From Brevipalpus yothersi (lineage: Eukaryota; Arthropoda; Arachnida; Trombidiformes; Tenuipalpidae): a stretch of 64,000 bases of DNA. Both the position numbers and the translations under genes were made by a program. The stretch covers positions 70,371 through 134,370 of the forward strand of contig QZCP01000054.1 in assembly GCA_003956705.1 (NCBI GenBank), written 5' to 3'. Positions 34,162 to 46,371 of the stretch are shown here, one piece after another. The notes under the pieces are model-generated. The model made no database searches. It worked only from the letters and a program-made list of their open reading frames with translations, and was not told the DNA's origin. The first letter of the stretch is position 1, and each line of letters opens with the position of its first letter.

Positions 34162-34679
34162 TGTGAGACACCTTAACACACACACACACGCTATACAATT
34201 ATCAATCTATCACTTATGATACTGTTGATAACCGGAAAGACCACGTAACCGTTCACTGATAAAAACGGAATCTTTTGATTTTTAATAAATTAATCATACA
34301 CAAAATGATTTATGATCCAGATTCGAATAGATCAAATCAATTGTGAAGCGTGTTTGAAGATGATAAAATTTTCGGTTCAAAAGTGCGCTCTCTTGTGTTG
34401 ATATTGAATATATAAACAGCGCGATTTTCGAGAGAGAGAGATCATGATATGGACATGAATTCTCGTGGACATGATTATATTTTGATGATGTTAAATTATG
34501 GTCATTGTTTGGATTATTGGGAGGTTGAAATCAACGTCCAGTTATGAGGTGAAAGTGTGTGTTCTTGTGGACTGACAGTGGGAAGAGTGTCAACAAGATA
34601 GACGATGATTGAGGTGATGGTTGTTTTTTTGATCAAGTTCGTTGAGTTTTGTTGATGTACTTGGAAGGAGTGTTGAATA
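34162..34679. promoter_or_regulatory. Divergent promoter region, SNRNP70 and PYROXD1
   Basis: 518 bp between two start codons. TATATAAA at 34409-34416 faces PYROXD1, but 264 bp separate it from that ATG, so the assignment is weak. Confidence 0.4.
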
Positions 34680-36339
34680 ATGTCCAGTGAAATTGGCCAT
34701 GATAATGATGAAAAAAGTATTGTGATTGTTGGCGGTGGTATAGCTGGTGTTACTTGTGCTTCCACCCTAGCTGGTCTCTGTTGTGATTATAAAATTCATC
34801 TCGTTTCATCATCACCGGTTATCAAAACTGTTGGCAATCTTAAACAGAGAGGAATTCATTTGTCGGAATTTGATGTGGTGGAAAAAAATTTGCACCAATT
34901 ATCACAAGAATTTTCAAATGTGACTGTGTCGAATTGCTCAATAGTTGGTTTGGATAGTGGAGGAAAAATTTTACACACCGATAAATCGGAACAAATTGCT
35001 TACGATAAGTTGTGCATATGTTCTGGTGCACGTCCAAAGTTGATTCGTCACTCGTGTCCAGAGTATGTTCTTGGCATTAGAGATACATCTTCGGTTACTG
35101 ATTTTCAATCCAAACTTTCCAGTTCAAAAAGAATTTTAAGTAAATTTTCACAATCAAAACTTGCTTCCAAGAGCCTAATAATTTTCTCTTCTTCCAACAG
35201 TTGTGGGTAATGGAGGAATAGCCACCGAATTGGTTTACTCGATCGAATTCTGTGAGATTGTTTGGGTGATAAAGGATGAATCAATCAGTTCAACTTTCTT
35301 AGATGAAGGAGCAGCTAAATTCTTTGCCACAAAATTATCAACTAATCGTGAACCTAAAGCAACTGTTTCTAAGCGTTTAAGATATTCGGTAGATGTTAAC
35401 GAAAAAACTTTGAACGTTCCTGGCTCAGCTCTCGGACCTGATTGGGACGTGAGTCTTCATTTAAAGGGCTCCTCAAATGTTAGAAAAAATGTTCAGATCG
35501 AGTTTGTGACCGAAGTTGTGGAAATTCATCGAGCAAAAGATTTACCCCAAATCAAATATCCTCACATTAAGGGAGAAAATGTTACTGAAGCGAATGGTTA
35601 GTTGACGCTAATCCGTATTCCGTCAGTATAATAAGAAACTTTCCTTCTTCCAGATCTCAATTGGCCAATCTATGTTGAGCTGAACAATAATGTAATCCAT
35701 GGATGCGACTTTGTCGTTAGTGCAACTGGTGTGATACCTAATATTGAACCTTTTTCTATTGGCAACGACTTCAAAACTTCATCAGAGGGAGGAATATGTG
35801 TTAGTAAAAATTTTGTCCGACAACATGAAAAATATTAACTTTGTGTCACACTTTAGGTTGACGAAGAGATGAGGACAACCGAACCAGATGTGTATGCAGC
35901 TGGAGATGTTTGTACTGCTGATTGGAATTGGGCTGATCATTGGCTCCAAATGAGATTATGGACCCAAGCACGACAGATGGGCTTCTATGCCGCTCAATGT
36001 ATCCACCTACACATGACAAAACAAGAGAGTCCTCTCTTGTATGCTCCGTTCGAGATTTTTACACATGTTACAAGTTTTTATGGGATGAAAGTAATTCTGT
36101 TGGGTCTTTTCAATGGTCAAAAGCTCACGAATGATCATAAAATTTTGTTTAGAATTCAACAAAGTGTCGAGTATGTGAAAGTAATAATCCAAGATGGCAA
36201 ATTGAAAGGTGCAATACTGATTGGAGAAACAGATTTGGAAGAATGTTTCGAAAATCTCATCATCAATCAACTCGACGTGTCCAATATTGAAGATGAGCTT
36301 CTCAATCCATCGATAGATATTGAAGATTACTTTGATTGA
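34680..36339 (+). CDS. PYROXD1: PYROXD1, FAD-dependent pyridine nucleotide-disulfide oxidoreductase
   Basis: Exons 34680-35139, 35201-35596, 35654-35799 and 35857-36339 give 494 residues, close to the human length of about 500. SIVIVGGGIAGVTCASTLA is the FAD-binding Rossmann motif. KRILIVGNGGIATELVY, restored across intron 1, is the NAD(P)H-binding motif, and VYAAGDVC is the second FAD motif. ICSGARPK and SATGVIPNIEPF are also family marks. The family lacks the classic CxxC redox pair. In animals it protects the tRNA ligase complex from oxidation in nucleus and cytoplasm; that function is from family knowledge. Confidence 0.93.
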
Positions 36340-36612
36340 ATATTAGCTGCGAGATCATCTCTTTTCTCTCAACTTTATGAGAAGCTCTTTATCAGACGCT
36401 TTCCTGTCGCAGTCAATGGATCTATCTCTTTGAGTGTATCTCCAGCAGTTGAAAGCTTTTCTTCATCAGAGAAGGACCTAGACCGTTAAATGTTGCTCAT
36501 CTTTCACATCAAATTCTGACCACCATTTCGTAATCAATTAAATCCAAGACACTTGATCATGATCGCAACGAGAGTAACATCCTTTACTCATAAAGGTAGA
36601 TATATATGTGAA

Positions 36613-37816
36613 TTAAATTACAATTTTACAGTTTGGATTAACTTCTTCGAAGAGATGAAGAGTGAGTTCAATGAAGGAACTTCTTGCGGCACCAGTCCCG
36701 GTAATGATGAGTGTTCTCAAAGAAGGTAGCCTAACTAAGCTCTCAATACCTCTACATGTGATTGAAAGATTTCCGGATAGATTTAGAAATCTAAGATTAT
36801 GACTGTTTCGTAGATGACATGCTAATCTATCCATAGCCCAATCATCTAAAAGAGGATTTTCAGAAAGATCGAGAAACTCTAGATACTTCAACTTGATTAA
36901 ATTGTCCAGCCCTTCATATGCAAGATTGCATAGAGAAGCGTCCAATTCGACTACTTTCAATTTTTTGTCCATTGAATTGGGCAATGATTTATATTCCACG
37001 CACCACTTTTCATGATCTAATTATAGGAAACAAAGTATTAGAATCTCATTTGCACAATTGACTAAATACATGAAACTTACCTTTGAATCTCACTCTACCA
37101 CCTCGATAGACAACAAAGTGAGAAGTTGCCAAATCAGGTCCTACAAAGATGAGAAATTTTTTTGACGAGAGAAAAATCAAGTTACGGAGAGTCTCAATAG
37201 AATCACATAGAATTGAGCAGACAAAAACTCCAAAAGCAATAACAATTTACCTAAAGTTCCATGACGTACTGGATCAAACGCTTGCTTCATTAACTGTCTT
37301 TCATTCCACAATTGCCTTCTTTCATAGGGCTTATATTTGACACCAAATTTGGTAACATTCCCTCTCCATAAATTCAATTCAGTCATAAAACTCCATTGAC
37401 TGAAAGCCTCCACAAATGGTGCTGTTTCTTTTCTCAATGGTGTTGGTAAATCAATTGTTTTCAACCAATATTGATAATCATCAACCGCCTTTTGGACATC
37501 AATACGCGTTAGTGGAGGTTCAGATAATTCAAGACTAGGCAAAAGAGGTTCCCATTTGACGAGAATACCATTGTATAAAATTTTATCATCAGGCATATCA
37601 TCAGATCTACTCGAGATGGAAAAAATAGAAAAATTAAGGAACAAAAAAAATTAGAGCTCAGAGAGCAAAAAATCTAACAATCGACATGAAAATTCAGCAA
37701 CAATCAACTTACCCTGTTGTTGATGTTGTGGTGGGCAAACTTTCCATCCATCGTTTGATCAATCTATTCGGCAAATATGCACCACATCCTAACCTTCGAA
37801 GTCCTCCCACAATCAT
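36613..37816 (-). CDS. DMAC2: DMAC2/ATP5SL-like leucine-rich-repeat mitochondrial protein
   Basis: Exons 37816-37713, 37609-37251, 37140-37081 and 37016-36613 join in frame to 308 residues. The C-terminal third has LRR-like repeats: LAYEGLDNLIKLKYLEFLDL, LLDDWAMDRLACHL, LRFLNLSGN and GIESLVRLPSLRTLIITG, ending in NPNCKIVI. These parallel the DMAC2/ATP synthase subunit s family. DMAC2 assists assembly of the distal membrane arm of complex I. The N-terminus MIVGGLRRLGCGAYLPNRLIKRW is basic and acid-free, as expected for mitochondrial import. ATP synthase coupling factor s (DMAC2L) is the alternative identity. It shares its promoter space with C1QBP. Confidence 0.78.
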
Positions 37817-38138
37817 CTCTTCTCATCCACACATACACACATACACATAGACACATATACAAATCTACCGATGAAACAATAATCATCAAAATTAGCAACA
37901 CACAAAAATTAATCAATCAATTCATCGAATCAAATTAACCACAAAAGTGATGCAAAACTCATGCCGAAAGTTGTTTACTTGAATGTATTGGATTCAAGAT
38001 CTTCACTCGAAAGTATCTCGATACTTGAGCATGTATAAAATGAGCACGTTTTTTGTTGAGCAGTTCACGTGTAGTTGAAGTCGGTGTGCGTCTTAGAGGT
38101 GTTTAAAATTTGGGTTGGTAATTAAATTTAATTTGACA
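37817..38138 (+). promoter_or_regulatory. Bidirectional promoter with TATA box and E-box
   Basis: 322 bp between the start codons of the two divergent genes. TATAAAA at 38034-38040 lies about 30 bp before CACGTG (38066-38071) and about 100 bp before the C1QBP ATG. No matching TATA box is seen for the DMAC2 side. Confidence 0.5.
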
Positions 38139-39190
38139 ATGATTCCAAGTAAAATATTAACACGATCATCGATAAGTTCAGCGAAATCATTTGCGTTTGG
38201 TTTCAATGTTTCCTGTGGTTTGTCTTCGACTGTAAACCGATTGGTTTGCTCACCATTGGCATCTGTCAGCCATGTTTGTTCACGAAAAAGCATGCTTGAT
38301 GGTGGTAAAAGATTTAAATTGATGAATGGTAATGGTAATAGTGTTCGATATGGATCTTCATCAGCTTTGGAGAAGGAGATGCAATCATTTCTTGATGAAG
38401 AAATTAAAGCTGAAAAAGCTAATTCAACACAAGGTTAGTTGGAATTGATGTTGATGGTTGAACACGTTTTTTTTCTACCTTTAAATGATGAACTGTCTAC
38501 GGATCCCGATTTCTGTGACGATCAATTTAGATTATCTGATTTGTTGATGGTTTTGAATTCTTTTTGTAAATTGTTGATAGTGCCTCACTAATGATTATTT
38601 TTCTTTCCTAATTTTTTGTCTTATCAGCTCGCGCCATACCCGGTTTTGAGGTGATGCAAGATGGTGCTTGTCTACGCTTGAAAAGATCCTACAAAGATGA
38701 GCAAATCACGATCAGAGTAGACATCAATGCATCCACAATTGAGAATGATGATTTACCGGAAACGACTCAGGACTCTGAGTATCAGCCTGACTTGGTATCC
38801 AAGCCGGATTTTGCTGTTGAGGTGCGAAAACCAAATGGAAAGGTGCTATGTATTACTTGTCTTTTCATCAAGAATCAAGATTTCGGTGATGGTCCTGAGC
38901 AAATGAGTCAAAGTCAGGACGAGCCTGAAGAGAAAGATGATCTTTTTGAAATCGAGGCATTTACAGTTGTTGACAGTAAACACATTGACAACGATTTGGA
39001 GCTCGATGACAACGTGTATATGGGCGATGCGTCATTGGTCGATGGTCAATTGTATGATCTACTCATGGACTACTTAGATGAGAGAGGAATCGGTAAAGAT
39101 TTTGCTAATTCTCTCATTGAATATTGTACTGCTTATGAGCATGAAAGGTACGTGGAGCTCTTGGAAAAGCTGCGAACATTTATCAAATAA
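38139..39190 (+). CDS. C1QBP: C1QBP/p32 mitochondrial matrix protein (MAM33 family)
   Basis: Exons 38139-38433 and 38628-39190 give 285 residues. The first ~70 residues are Ser/Arg/Lys rich with almost no acid, a mitochondrial presequence. Mature signatures are ALEKEMQSFLDEEIKAEK, PDFAVEVRKPNGKVLCITC, and the C-terminal LYDLLMDYLDERGIGKDFANSLIEY...ERYVELLEKLRTFIK. The latter is the conserved helix pair of the doughnut-shaped trimer. The acidic loop (SQSQDEPEEKDDLFEIE) is also typical. p32 supports mitochondrial translation and has many binding partners. Confidence 0.95.
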
Positions 39191-39877
39191 TTAGTCGATC
39201 TGGTCTATCTGCTTCTTGTAATTTACATTTTTTCTCATCAACCTCTTTGTTCACCCTTCAATTCTAGTAAATAGTGATTATGAATCATGATTAAATCATA
39301 CCTTTGAGATATAAATGTTAACATAATTGTACTTGAGCGCGAAGCTGTTTCTCAAATGTGTATCGCTGATTGCTACTGATTATCAAGTTTTGCAACTTTG
39401 GTGCGCAGTATATCAATCATAGCAACAAAAGTGGAGAAATATCGAACAGTTCCAACCTCTCTGATAATAATTGATTCTTATAATGTGCTGTTACCTTAGG
39501 ATAACAGTCCTTATCATCTTATCAGAACTTGCCCTCTTTAGAAAAGGAAGAGAATCAGACATCCTCAAAATTTTGCGAAATTTTCCGCTGTCTACTGTAC
39601 AAATGAATGAGTCCATTCTTCAATTGATTATCCTCCACATTTTTCGAACAGATGATTCCCAATCACATTTCTCATTAGTACCATGTACATGTATTACTAT
39701 CATGAATAGTTCATGTATGTATGTCTGTTGAAAGACACATGCTGTAAGCTGTAACTTATGCATGATGAGACCGGCTATGTGTGTGATTGTGTCCGCCTAC
39801 TCTTAAGATGTATTGGCAGAGGGTGGAGGGCGGGGGTGGATCGGTGGGCTAAAAGAAGCCTCCGCCTGATTATGTGG

Positions 39878-39878
<1 letters not shown>

Positions 39879-39913
<35 letters not shown>
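39879..39913. repeat. (CT)n microsatellite
   Basis: About 35 bases of CT. Confidence 0.95.
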
Positions 39914-39916
<3 letters not shown>

Positions 39917-40011
39917 GAAAAGAGGTCCTCACTTGGCTTGAGGTTGAGCAAAAAGTTTTTGGATTCTCCCCCCCCCCGAAAAAAGACTGGCCCACCAAGT
40001 GTAAATCTAGT

Positions 40012-40023
40012 CCACCAGATGGC
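40012..40023 (+). promoter_or_regulatory. CTCF-like core motif
   Basis: CCACCAGATGGC fits the CTCF core CCASYAGRKGGC at all 12 positions; the next base (C) does not fit the usual purine. Inference from motif only. Confidence 0.35.
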
Positions 40024-41649
40024 CGAATCAAAGTAAGGGGGAGGAAAAAAAGTGTTGCTCGTCAGTGTTGAGTGTTACTCGGAGGAGGAAGAAGAAGAGG
40101 GGGAGGCAAAATGAGAAGGGCGAGGATGGATAAAAGAGAAGAGAGAAGAGAGAGAAAGAGAGAAGAATGTGGGCCTCGCCTTGCTGGCGAGGCCTGTTTT
40201 AGGAGCCTTTTACCATAGAAAGTAGGAAAGAGGAGAGAGAGAAAGAAGAGAGAAAGAGGAAGAGAGAGAGGAAGAGAGGAGGTATGGCGACGGTGGTGGT
40301 GGGTGATGGCGAGAGGGCGATTCGTCTTCCTCCTTCTTTTTCTCTCTCTCTCTTTAGCTTTATCGTTCACATATCACTTTCAGGAGGATATCCACCACAG
40401 AAAAAGGCCTCTCCTAGTGGGTTGGAATTGTAGCCTCCAGCTCCTCGAATATTTGGCGGCAAATTTTCTAGAACTCCTCCGAATCGAGAGTAAGCCACCA
40501 ACATCATCGTTCTTCGTACACTTTCTCTTACCTCTCACACAGAAAACCCCAAACTGCATTCGAACAATATCGACACGAGGTATCTTTTCCAGCTCGAATC
40601 TTTCGATAGTGAAAACTTTCTCATACAACGCTCGCTTCATGATGTATTAAATGCATGTATCCAGGGCATTCACTCATCATGATGATTCTTTCTATTCTCA
40701 CAAGCCATTCCAACATCTCTCTCAACCCAAAACCTCACAACCAGATTTTGAAGCCATCTTTCTTTCTTTCTCTCTCTCTCACACAAACACACACATACAC
40801 ACACTCATTTTCACCAGAATAGAAAAACCCGATCTCGGCTAAGCATTCTCTCTCCTCTCTCTCTCTCTTCCGATTTTTAGGCCATTTTTGGCCAGGCCAG
40901 TCCATCTCTCGTTGCGCGCCTTGTTTTTTTTCGGCAATTGGCTGGTGGGTTTTTATTCCCTCAACTATCTAAAGCCTGTAAGCCTGTAAGCCGAGAGACA
41001 AGAGGCAAGAGAGAGAGGAAAAGAAAGAGAAAGAGAGAGAGAAAGGGACCATGATAAAGCTGTAGAGAGAAAGAGAGAGAGAAAGAGAAAGAGAAAGAAG
41101 GCAGTAAAAGGATGTTAGTGCGCATGTGTATAGAGGCTGTAGAGGCAGTATTTGCACTTTTTGAGGTGGCTCTTGAGGGTTGGCAGTTGTGTTGAGATGG
41201 ACCCAATTGGACCAGATATCTTAGGAATTTCAGAATAGTGACTAATATTTTTGTGTGTGTCTGTATATTATATATATAAATTGTACTCAATCAGTGAGTG
41301 AACGAACGAACGAACGAGCGTTTATGCCCATCCAAAATATTTCATTCACTCATCAGCATCATCATCATCAATCGTGACGAGGGTGGCGGTTGTGGATAAA
41401 AGTGGTGTATAGTGTGTGTGTGTGGTGGTGGTAGAGTATATTTGCTCTTCCCCATAATAATATATATATACTTTATACACTCATCTACCACATAGACACT
41501 CTGGGCTGTCTTGTAAAGAGGAGGCGTTAATGGTGGTTGAGGTTGTGGAGAAAGTGAAACGAACGGTAAAAAGTTGCGAGAAGAGTGTGAGAGAGAGAGA
41601 GAGAGAAACGGTAAATAAAGGGGAATATATCAGTATAGATTGATTCAGT

Positions 41650-43793
41650 ATGGAACAAGTCAATTCAACGGCAAAATCATCTTTACAAGGAGGTCAAATT
41701 GTCCAACAAGCGGCCAATAATGCAGGCGGTATTGCCTACAGTATTATACCTGGTCAACAGTTGGGTAATATACAAAATATTCAGAGTATACAAATCGATG
41801 GACAAGAAGCAATCCTTATACCCGCCTCATTTGCCTCCGGACAACAGGCATTCCAATTGTCCAGTAATCAAATATTATCGTCACCAAATCAAGCCGCATT
41901 GGTACGATCTCAGGTGTCCCAGCATCAGAGTCAAAATAATCAGCAAGCCCAGCAACAACAACAACAACAACAACAAACTGTTATACAAAGTGTTGCCGGT
42001 ATGGGTAATGCGATGAATTTTGCCACACAACTTGCTGGTGGACATGCAGGTATGCCTGTTGCTGTTCGCCAAGGAAATGTTCTACAAACTATTCAGTTGC
42101 CATTGAGTAATATACAGCAAACGGTACCTGTACAAGTACCAGTATCCACAGCTAATGGTACAACAGTTTATCAGACAATCCATTTGCCTATCCAAGCAAT
42201 ACAAGCTGTCGCCTCTGGAGGCGTCCAACAATTGACTGCTCAAGTAGTTCCTCAATTAAGCCAAGTAAGAACAATTTTTTTACACAATATTGACAATTTT
42301 ATTGTGAAAAATATTGCCCCTAAGTTTGTCCACAATTTTTATGCTTACATTTTCTTTTGTTATATTCATTGCCATCCATCAGCAAATGCAAATTGGAACG
42401 TCAATACAAGTTTCTCAGGCCAACTCATCGAACTCAGCGCAAGTTAAACAAGAACCAGGAATCGACTCATCGGGTTCCAATCAAACTCAGGTAGACTTGA
42501 ATGTCTTCATTTTATCACTTTTCACGAGCATACTCTCGAGATTGTTCACTTTCTCACTTTTCATTTTCTTTTCTTCCATCTAGAATTCAAATTCACCCTC
42601 TGCAGCTAACTCTGGACAAACCGTTCTTGCCAATGTACAACTTCCCAATGGACAAGTTGGTCAACTCATTGCTCCCGGACAAGTTTGGGCAGGCAATGCT
42701 CTTAATTTATCAGGCCTCACTGGTGGGTTTATTCTCTCCCAAATTTAATCGGAATGATCGAGATTGTAATTTTAAATTCTTTTCTTCTCAGGAATGAGAA
42801 CACCCAATGTGATCCAAGTCCAAAGTATATCTACCGGTGTACAGAGCATTCAAGTTCAGGGTGGAGGACAGCAGCAAATTTTACCCGTTTCGCCTGCTGC
42901 CATACAAAGTTTAAGTATCACACCTGGTGGCAATCTAGTAGCCGTCCCTGGATCAGGAGCACAGCAAGTGAGTTGATACAATAGAATATTCTTTTAATCG
43001 AAAAAATTTGTTCACCAACCTCTTCTCTTGTTCTTTCTCAGCTCCAACAAGATCCCAATGATCCAACAAAGTGGCAAATAGTTTCAGCTTCGCCTGCTCT
43101 TCAAGCCAGTGGATCAAGTGCCGCAAGTTTTGCTTCATCTGGTGGCACAAATTCTGGGACTCCCTCCAATGAAACGACCGCTACCTCAAATTCTGGCTCT
43201 GGTACTGGTACTGGCCGCAAGATGAGGAGGGTTGCTTGTACTTGTCCAAATTGTAGAGATGGTGAAGGTAGAAATAGTGAGACTAAGAAAAAGCAACACA
43301 TTTGTCACATGCCAGGCTGTAACAAAGTTTATGGTAAAACTTCCCATTTAAGAGCTCATCTCCGGTGGCACACTGGAGAGAGACCTTTTGTGTGTAATTG
43401 GTTATTTTGTGGTAAACGTTTTACTCGATCAGATGAGCTTCAAAGACATCGAAGAACACACACAGGTAAGAAAATTCATTTAATCACTAACAATAGGGAT
43501 CAGTGTAACGACACATCTATTTTCTTATCATTTCAGGTGAAAAAAGGTTTCAATGTTGCGAATGTCTTAAGAGATTTATGCGAAGTGATCACTTATCAAA
43601 ACATTTGAAAACACATCAAGCCAAGAAGGTTAATCAGCAGCCACAGAATGAGAGTGAAACATCGGCAGCGGGAAACATATCTGCAGCATCTCAGAACGAC
43701 ATAACCGTCGACTCCGATCAGACTGATTTGGCAATTAATGAGAGTGCTGGTGACAATAATAATGATATGATGATATCTGGACCACAGACATAG
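41650..43793 (+). CDS. Sp1/Sp3/Sp4-type transcription factor
   Basis: Six exons: 41650-42264, 42383-42490, 42584-42722, 42792-42967, 43042-43465 and 43537-43793, all in frame, give 572 residues. The N-terminal part is Gln/Ser/Thr rich (a run of nine or more Gln encoded by CAA near 41956) like Sp1-group activation domains. Then come a Btd box (RRVACTCPNCRDGEGRN) and three C2H2 fingers with linkers TGERPF and TGEKRF. DNA-contact residues KTSHLRAH, RSDELQRH and RSDHLSKH are those of GC-box binders. The third finger is split by an intron after HTG. It acts in the nucleus on GC-rich promoters. The Gln-rich activation region favours Sp1/3/4 over Sp5-9. Confidence 0.95.
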
Positions 43794-44614
43794 ATATTTG
43801 TTAATTGAAAATATTTATTGTTTGAAAATCGATCCATGAAATAACTGAATCCTATTGAGGTTAACGCTAACTTGTTAGAAGATCAATTGATCTGGATATG
43901 ATCCCTTGCGTTTGTACGCACTAAATTTATATAATGCCAGATACAACTATACACTCTAATCTTAAGCATGTACAGGTATATTGGCCCATTTTATGGGCTT
44001 GCTTAACCAGAGGTTTTAGAAAAAGATATTTTTTTGGTTAGAAAATGCTTATAACCTTCTGAAAAGCGATTGTTGAAATTTCATGAATCATGTCTTAACC
44101 GCTTCTCCTACATCTTCTAGCAAGCCTATCCTGCAAATCCTTGCCAAACAGTCCTTTTTTCTTCCTGTCTTTCATTATTCATCTACTTTGTACCATCAAA
44201 TCTTTTACAGCATTTATGTCATCAATCATCATTTATTCGATGAAGAAAGAATCTTTGATTAAACTCTGTCAGATTCTAGCCTCAAAAGTTTCATAAGTCA
44301 ATAGTCGAGGACTTTCCCCTCAAATTCTTGGGAACTCTATTATTTTCCGAGTTGATTTCTATTGTGCCAGCTCACGCTCAATTTAGTGTGGAATAATCCA
44401 TTCCATAATGTTGGAGGTTAGAAACATGATACTTGTAGCATCTTCCGATGAGAGAGAGAGCGAGAATAAACTCTCTCGAGCTCATCGCTGCTTGATTGAG
44501 CTTTAGATTATGGAAAATTGAGGAAATACTAAGATTTCGAATCGATTGAATGGAACTATGGAATAATGAAAATGATTTCCAAGACATTCGAAAATAATGT
44601 GTCAACAGATGCAG

Positions 44615-44615
<1 letters not shown>

Positions 44616-44669
<54 letters not shown>
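44616..44669. repeat. (CT)n microsatellite
   Basis: About 54 bases of CT. Confidence 0.95.
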
Positions 44670-44670
<1 letters not shown>

Positions 44671-45363
44671 ATTTGTGAGACTTTACAATTCGTCAATGAG
44701 CCTCCATTTTTTCATATTCGATTTTTTGCTTTGAATGAGTAGACACCTTAAACTAATGACGATTGATTCAAGAGATCTTCGTCGATTGCTGTGCAAAACT
44801 AGATTGAAATATCAACCTTAACATTAGAATAGGAAAAACAATCTCAAATCAGTAAGATCGTTATTGATCCAGACTTCTCCATGAGATAAATCAAAATATC
44901 CAATGATAATGAGCTGAGAAAACTTTTCCAGAACGGTGTTCATTCCAATTTCTCATTATTCGTCACCCATGAGCTTGCTACATCTCTGCCGAAATGACTC
45001 ATGAACCCAGCCTTCAAACAATCTTATCGGTCTGTATTTCTTAGAATTTTGTAAAAAAATGACATCGAAGAGGACATTGGCTTGGACAAGCGATCCTTCG
45101 TAACTGCTTCAACATACTTATCGTTGATGTTATTCGATCAATCCGCTACGAGCTCTACTTGCTCAACCATTGATGTTCTAAGAACACATTCTAGCTCTCC
45201 ATGCGATTCATTAGATGAGTTGTAATCAAAACTTGATCATACTATTTCCACAATTTGTGCCTTCCACTCTGACAAAATTAACAGAAATTAATGATCGCGT
45301 TGATAAATTGGACTCAGAACTTCAAATCGCGAAATCATTTTTTTTTCTTCAATCACATTCACA

Positions 45364-45466
45364 TTGCGCAGGCGCAATAGCTTTCCATAATATTTCCGTT
45401 TCCGTTGTGAAGCAAACGCATTAATTTGATGCGGCTTTGGGTTGATTGTTTCAACTTGATATAAAT
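45364..45466 (+). promoter_or_regulatory. Candidate RPL38 promoter: NRF1-like palindrome and TATA box
   Basis: TTGCGCAGGCGCAA (45364-45377) is a 6-2-6 inverted repeat close to the NRF1 site. TATAAAT follows at 45460-45466, about 100 bp before the 5' UTR donor at 45564. Confidence 0.4.
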
Positions 45467-45741
45467 TTGATTGGATTAACTAATTCACTAAACTACATAT
45501 CCAGTTTTGGTTCCATCCATCTCTGTGTTTAAAATTGAAATCATCTCTCTTGTATTCTCAAAGGTATGTATATTATATGATATGTGTCTGAAATGTTGGT
45601 GTGCAGTTTGCTGGTGGATTGTTTTCTTTTGGTTTTACAAGATGGCTTTGCTTAATTGTGCTGTAGTAATGATGAACTAAATTTGCTTATTTATATGTAT
45701 CTCTCTCTTAAACAGATTTGTGATCCACTACCTTTTTGACA

Positions 45742-45954
45742 ATGCCAAAACAAATTAAGGATATCAAAGAATTTCTTCTCACCGCTAGACGGAAAGACGC
45801 CAAGTCAGTAAAGATCAAGAAGAATAAGGATAATGTCAAATTTAAGGTGCGATGCTCTCGGTATTTGTATACCCTGGTGATTGAAGATCGTGAAAAGGCT
45901 GATAAATTAAAGCAATCATTGCCACCTGGTCTACAAATTAAAGAGTTGAAGTGA
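45742..45954 (+). CDS. RPL38: Ribosomal protein L38 (eL38)
   Basis: 70 residues, the normal length for eL38. Starts MPKQIKDIKEFLLTARRKDA and contains KVRCSRYLYTLVI and LPPGLQIKELK, typical of the family. Component of the cytosolic 60S subunit. The coding region has no intron. A 5' UTR intron (45564-45715, GTATGT...TTAAACAG) ends 26 bases before the ATG. AATAAA occurs at 45986-45991. The upstream in-frame TTG is not used. Confidence 0.97.
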   Translation: MPKQIKDIKEFLLTARRKDAKSVKIKKNKDNVKFKVRCSRYLYTLVIEDREKADKLKQSLPPGLQIKELK

Positions 45955-46371
45955 AAATGTAGTGTTTAATTCCCCTTTTGTCACCAATAAATGCTTTCGA
46001 AGAGACAATCAACCAGTGTGTAAGCCTTCAATTATTCGGCTATTTGGTATGAGTGAAAAAAAATTGGTCCAAGCTTTCTTTATCATTTTCGCAGTGTTAT
46101 GAGGCTGCTTGCAAAAAAAACAAAATCTTCCAAAATCATCTCTCTCTATTGCTAGTTTTGTCTGACTACTGCTTCATCTTAATTGAATCACGAAGTTGTT
46201 GTTTGATCAGCTGGTGCAAGAAATGCTATTCATCAGCCTCCTTCTCATCATCAAAATATAATTATAATTATGCATATATGTATTCATATATGTAATGTAC
46301 TGTTCATCAAAATGCTCGATATGTGTGCATGTATGTGTGTGTGTGAGTGTGTATGTGGATACACTCTCTCT
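45955..46371. other. Convergent intergenic space, RPL38 and TBCC
   Basis: Holds the RPL38 poly(A) signal AATAAA (45986-45991) and a GT-rich stretch near 46321-46360. No gene seen. Confidence 0.5.

Larger units (their letters stand above)
39191..41649. other. Intergenic stretch before the Sp-family gene
   Basis: No coding exon recognised. Higher GC than most of the window around 40.1-41.0 kb. Includes a CT tract, a C9 run near 39969, GA-rich blocks near 40139-40285 and 41000-41100, and a CTCF-like motif. 5' UTR exons of the downstream gene may lie here. Confidence 0.5.
43794..45741. other. Intergenic stretch and RPL38 5' region
   Basis: No coding exon recognised. A CT tract lies at 44616-44669. 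The last ~400 bp hold the RPL38 promoter and its 5' UTR intron. Confidence 0.55.

Noticed and set aside
41699..42016. Alternative frame in the first Sp-family exon
   Set aside because: The Gln-rich frame continues in phase through all six exons to the fingers; this one does not.
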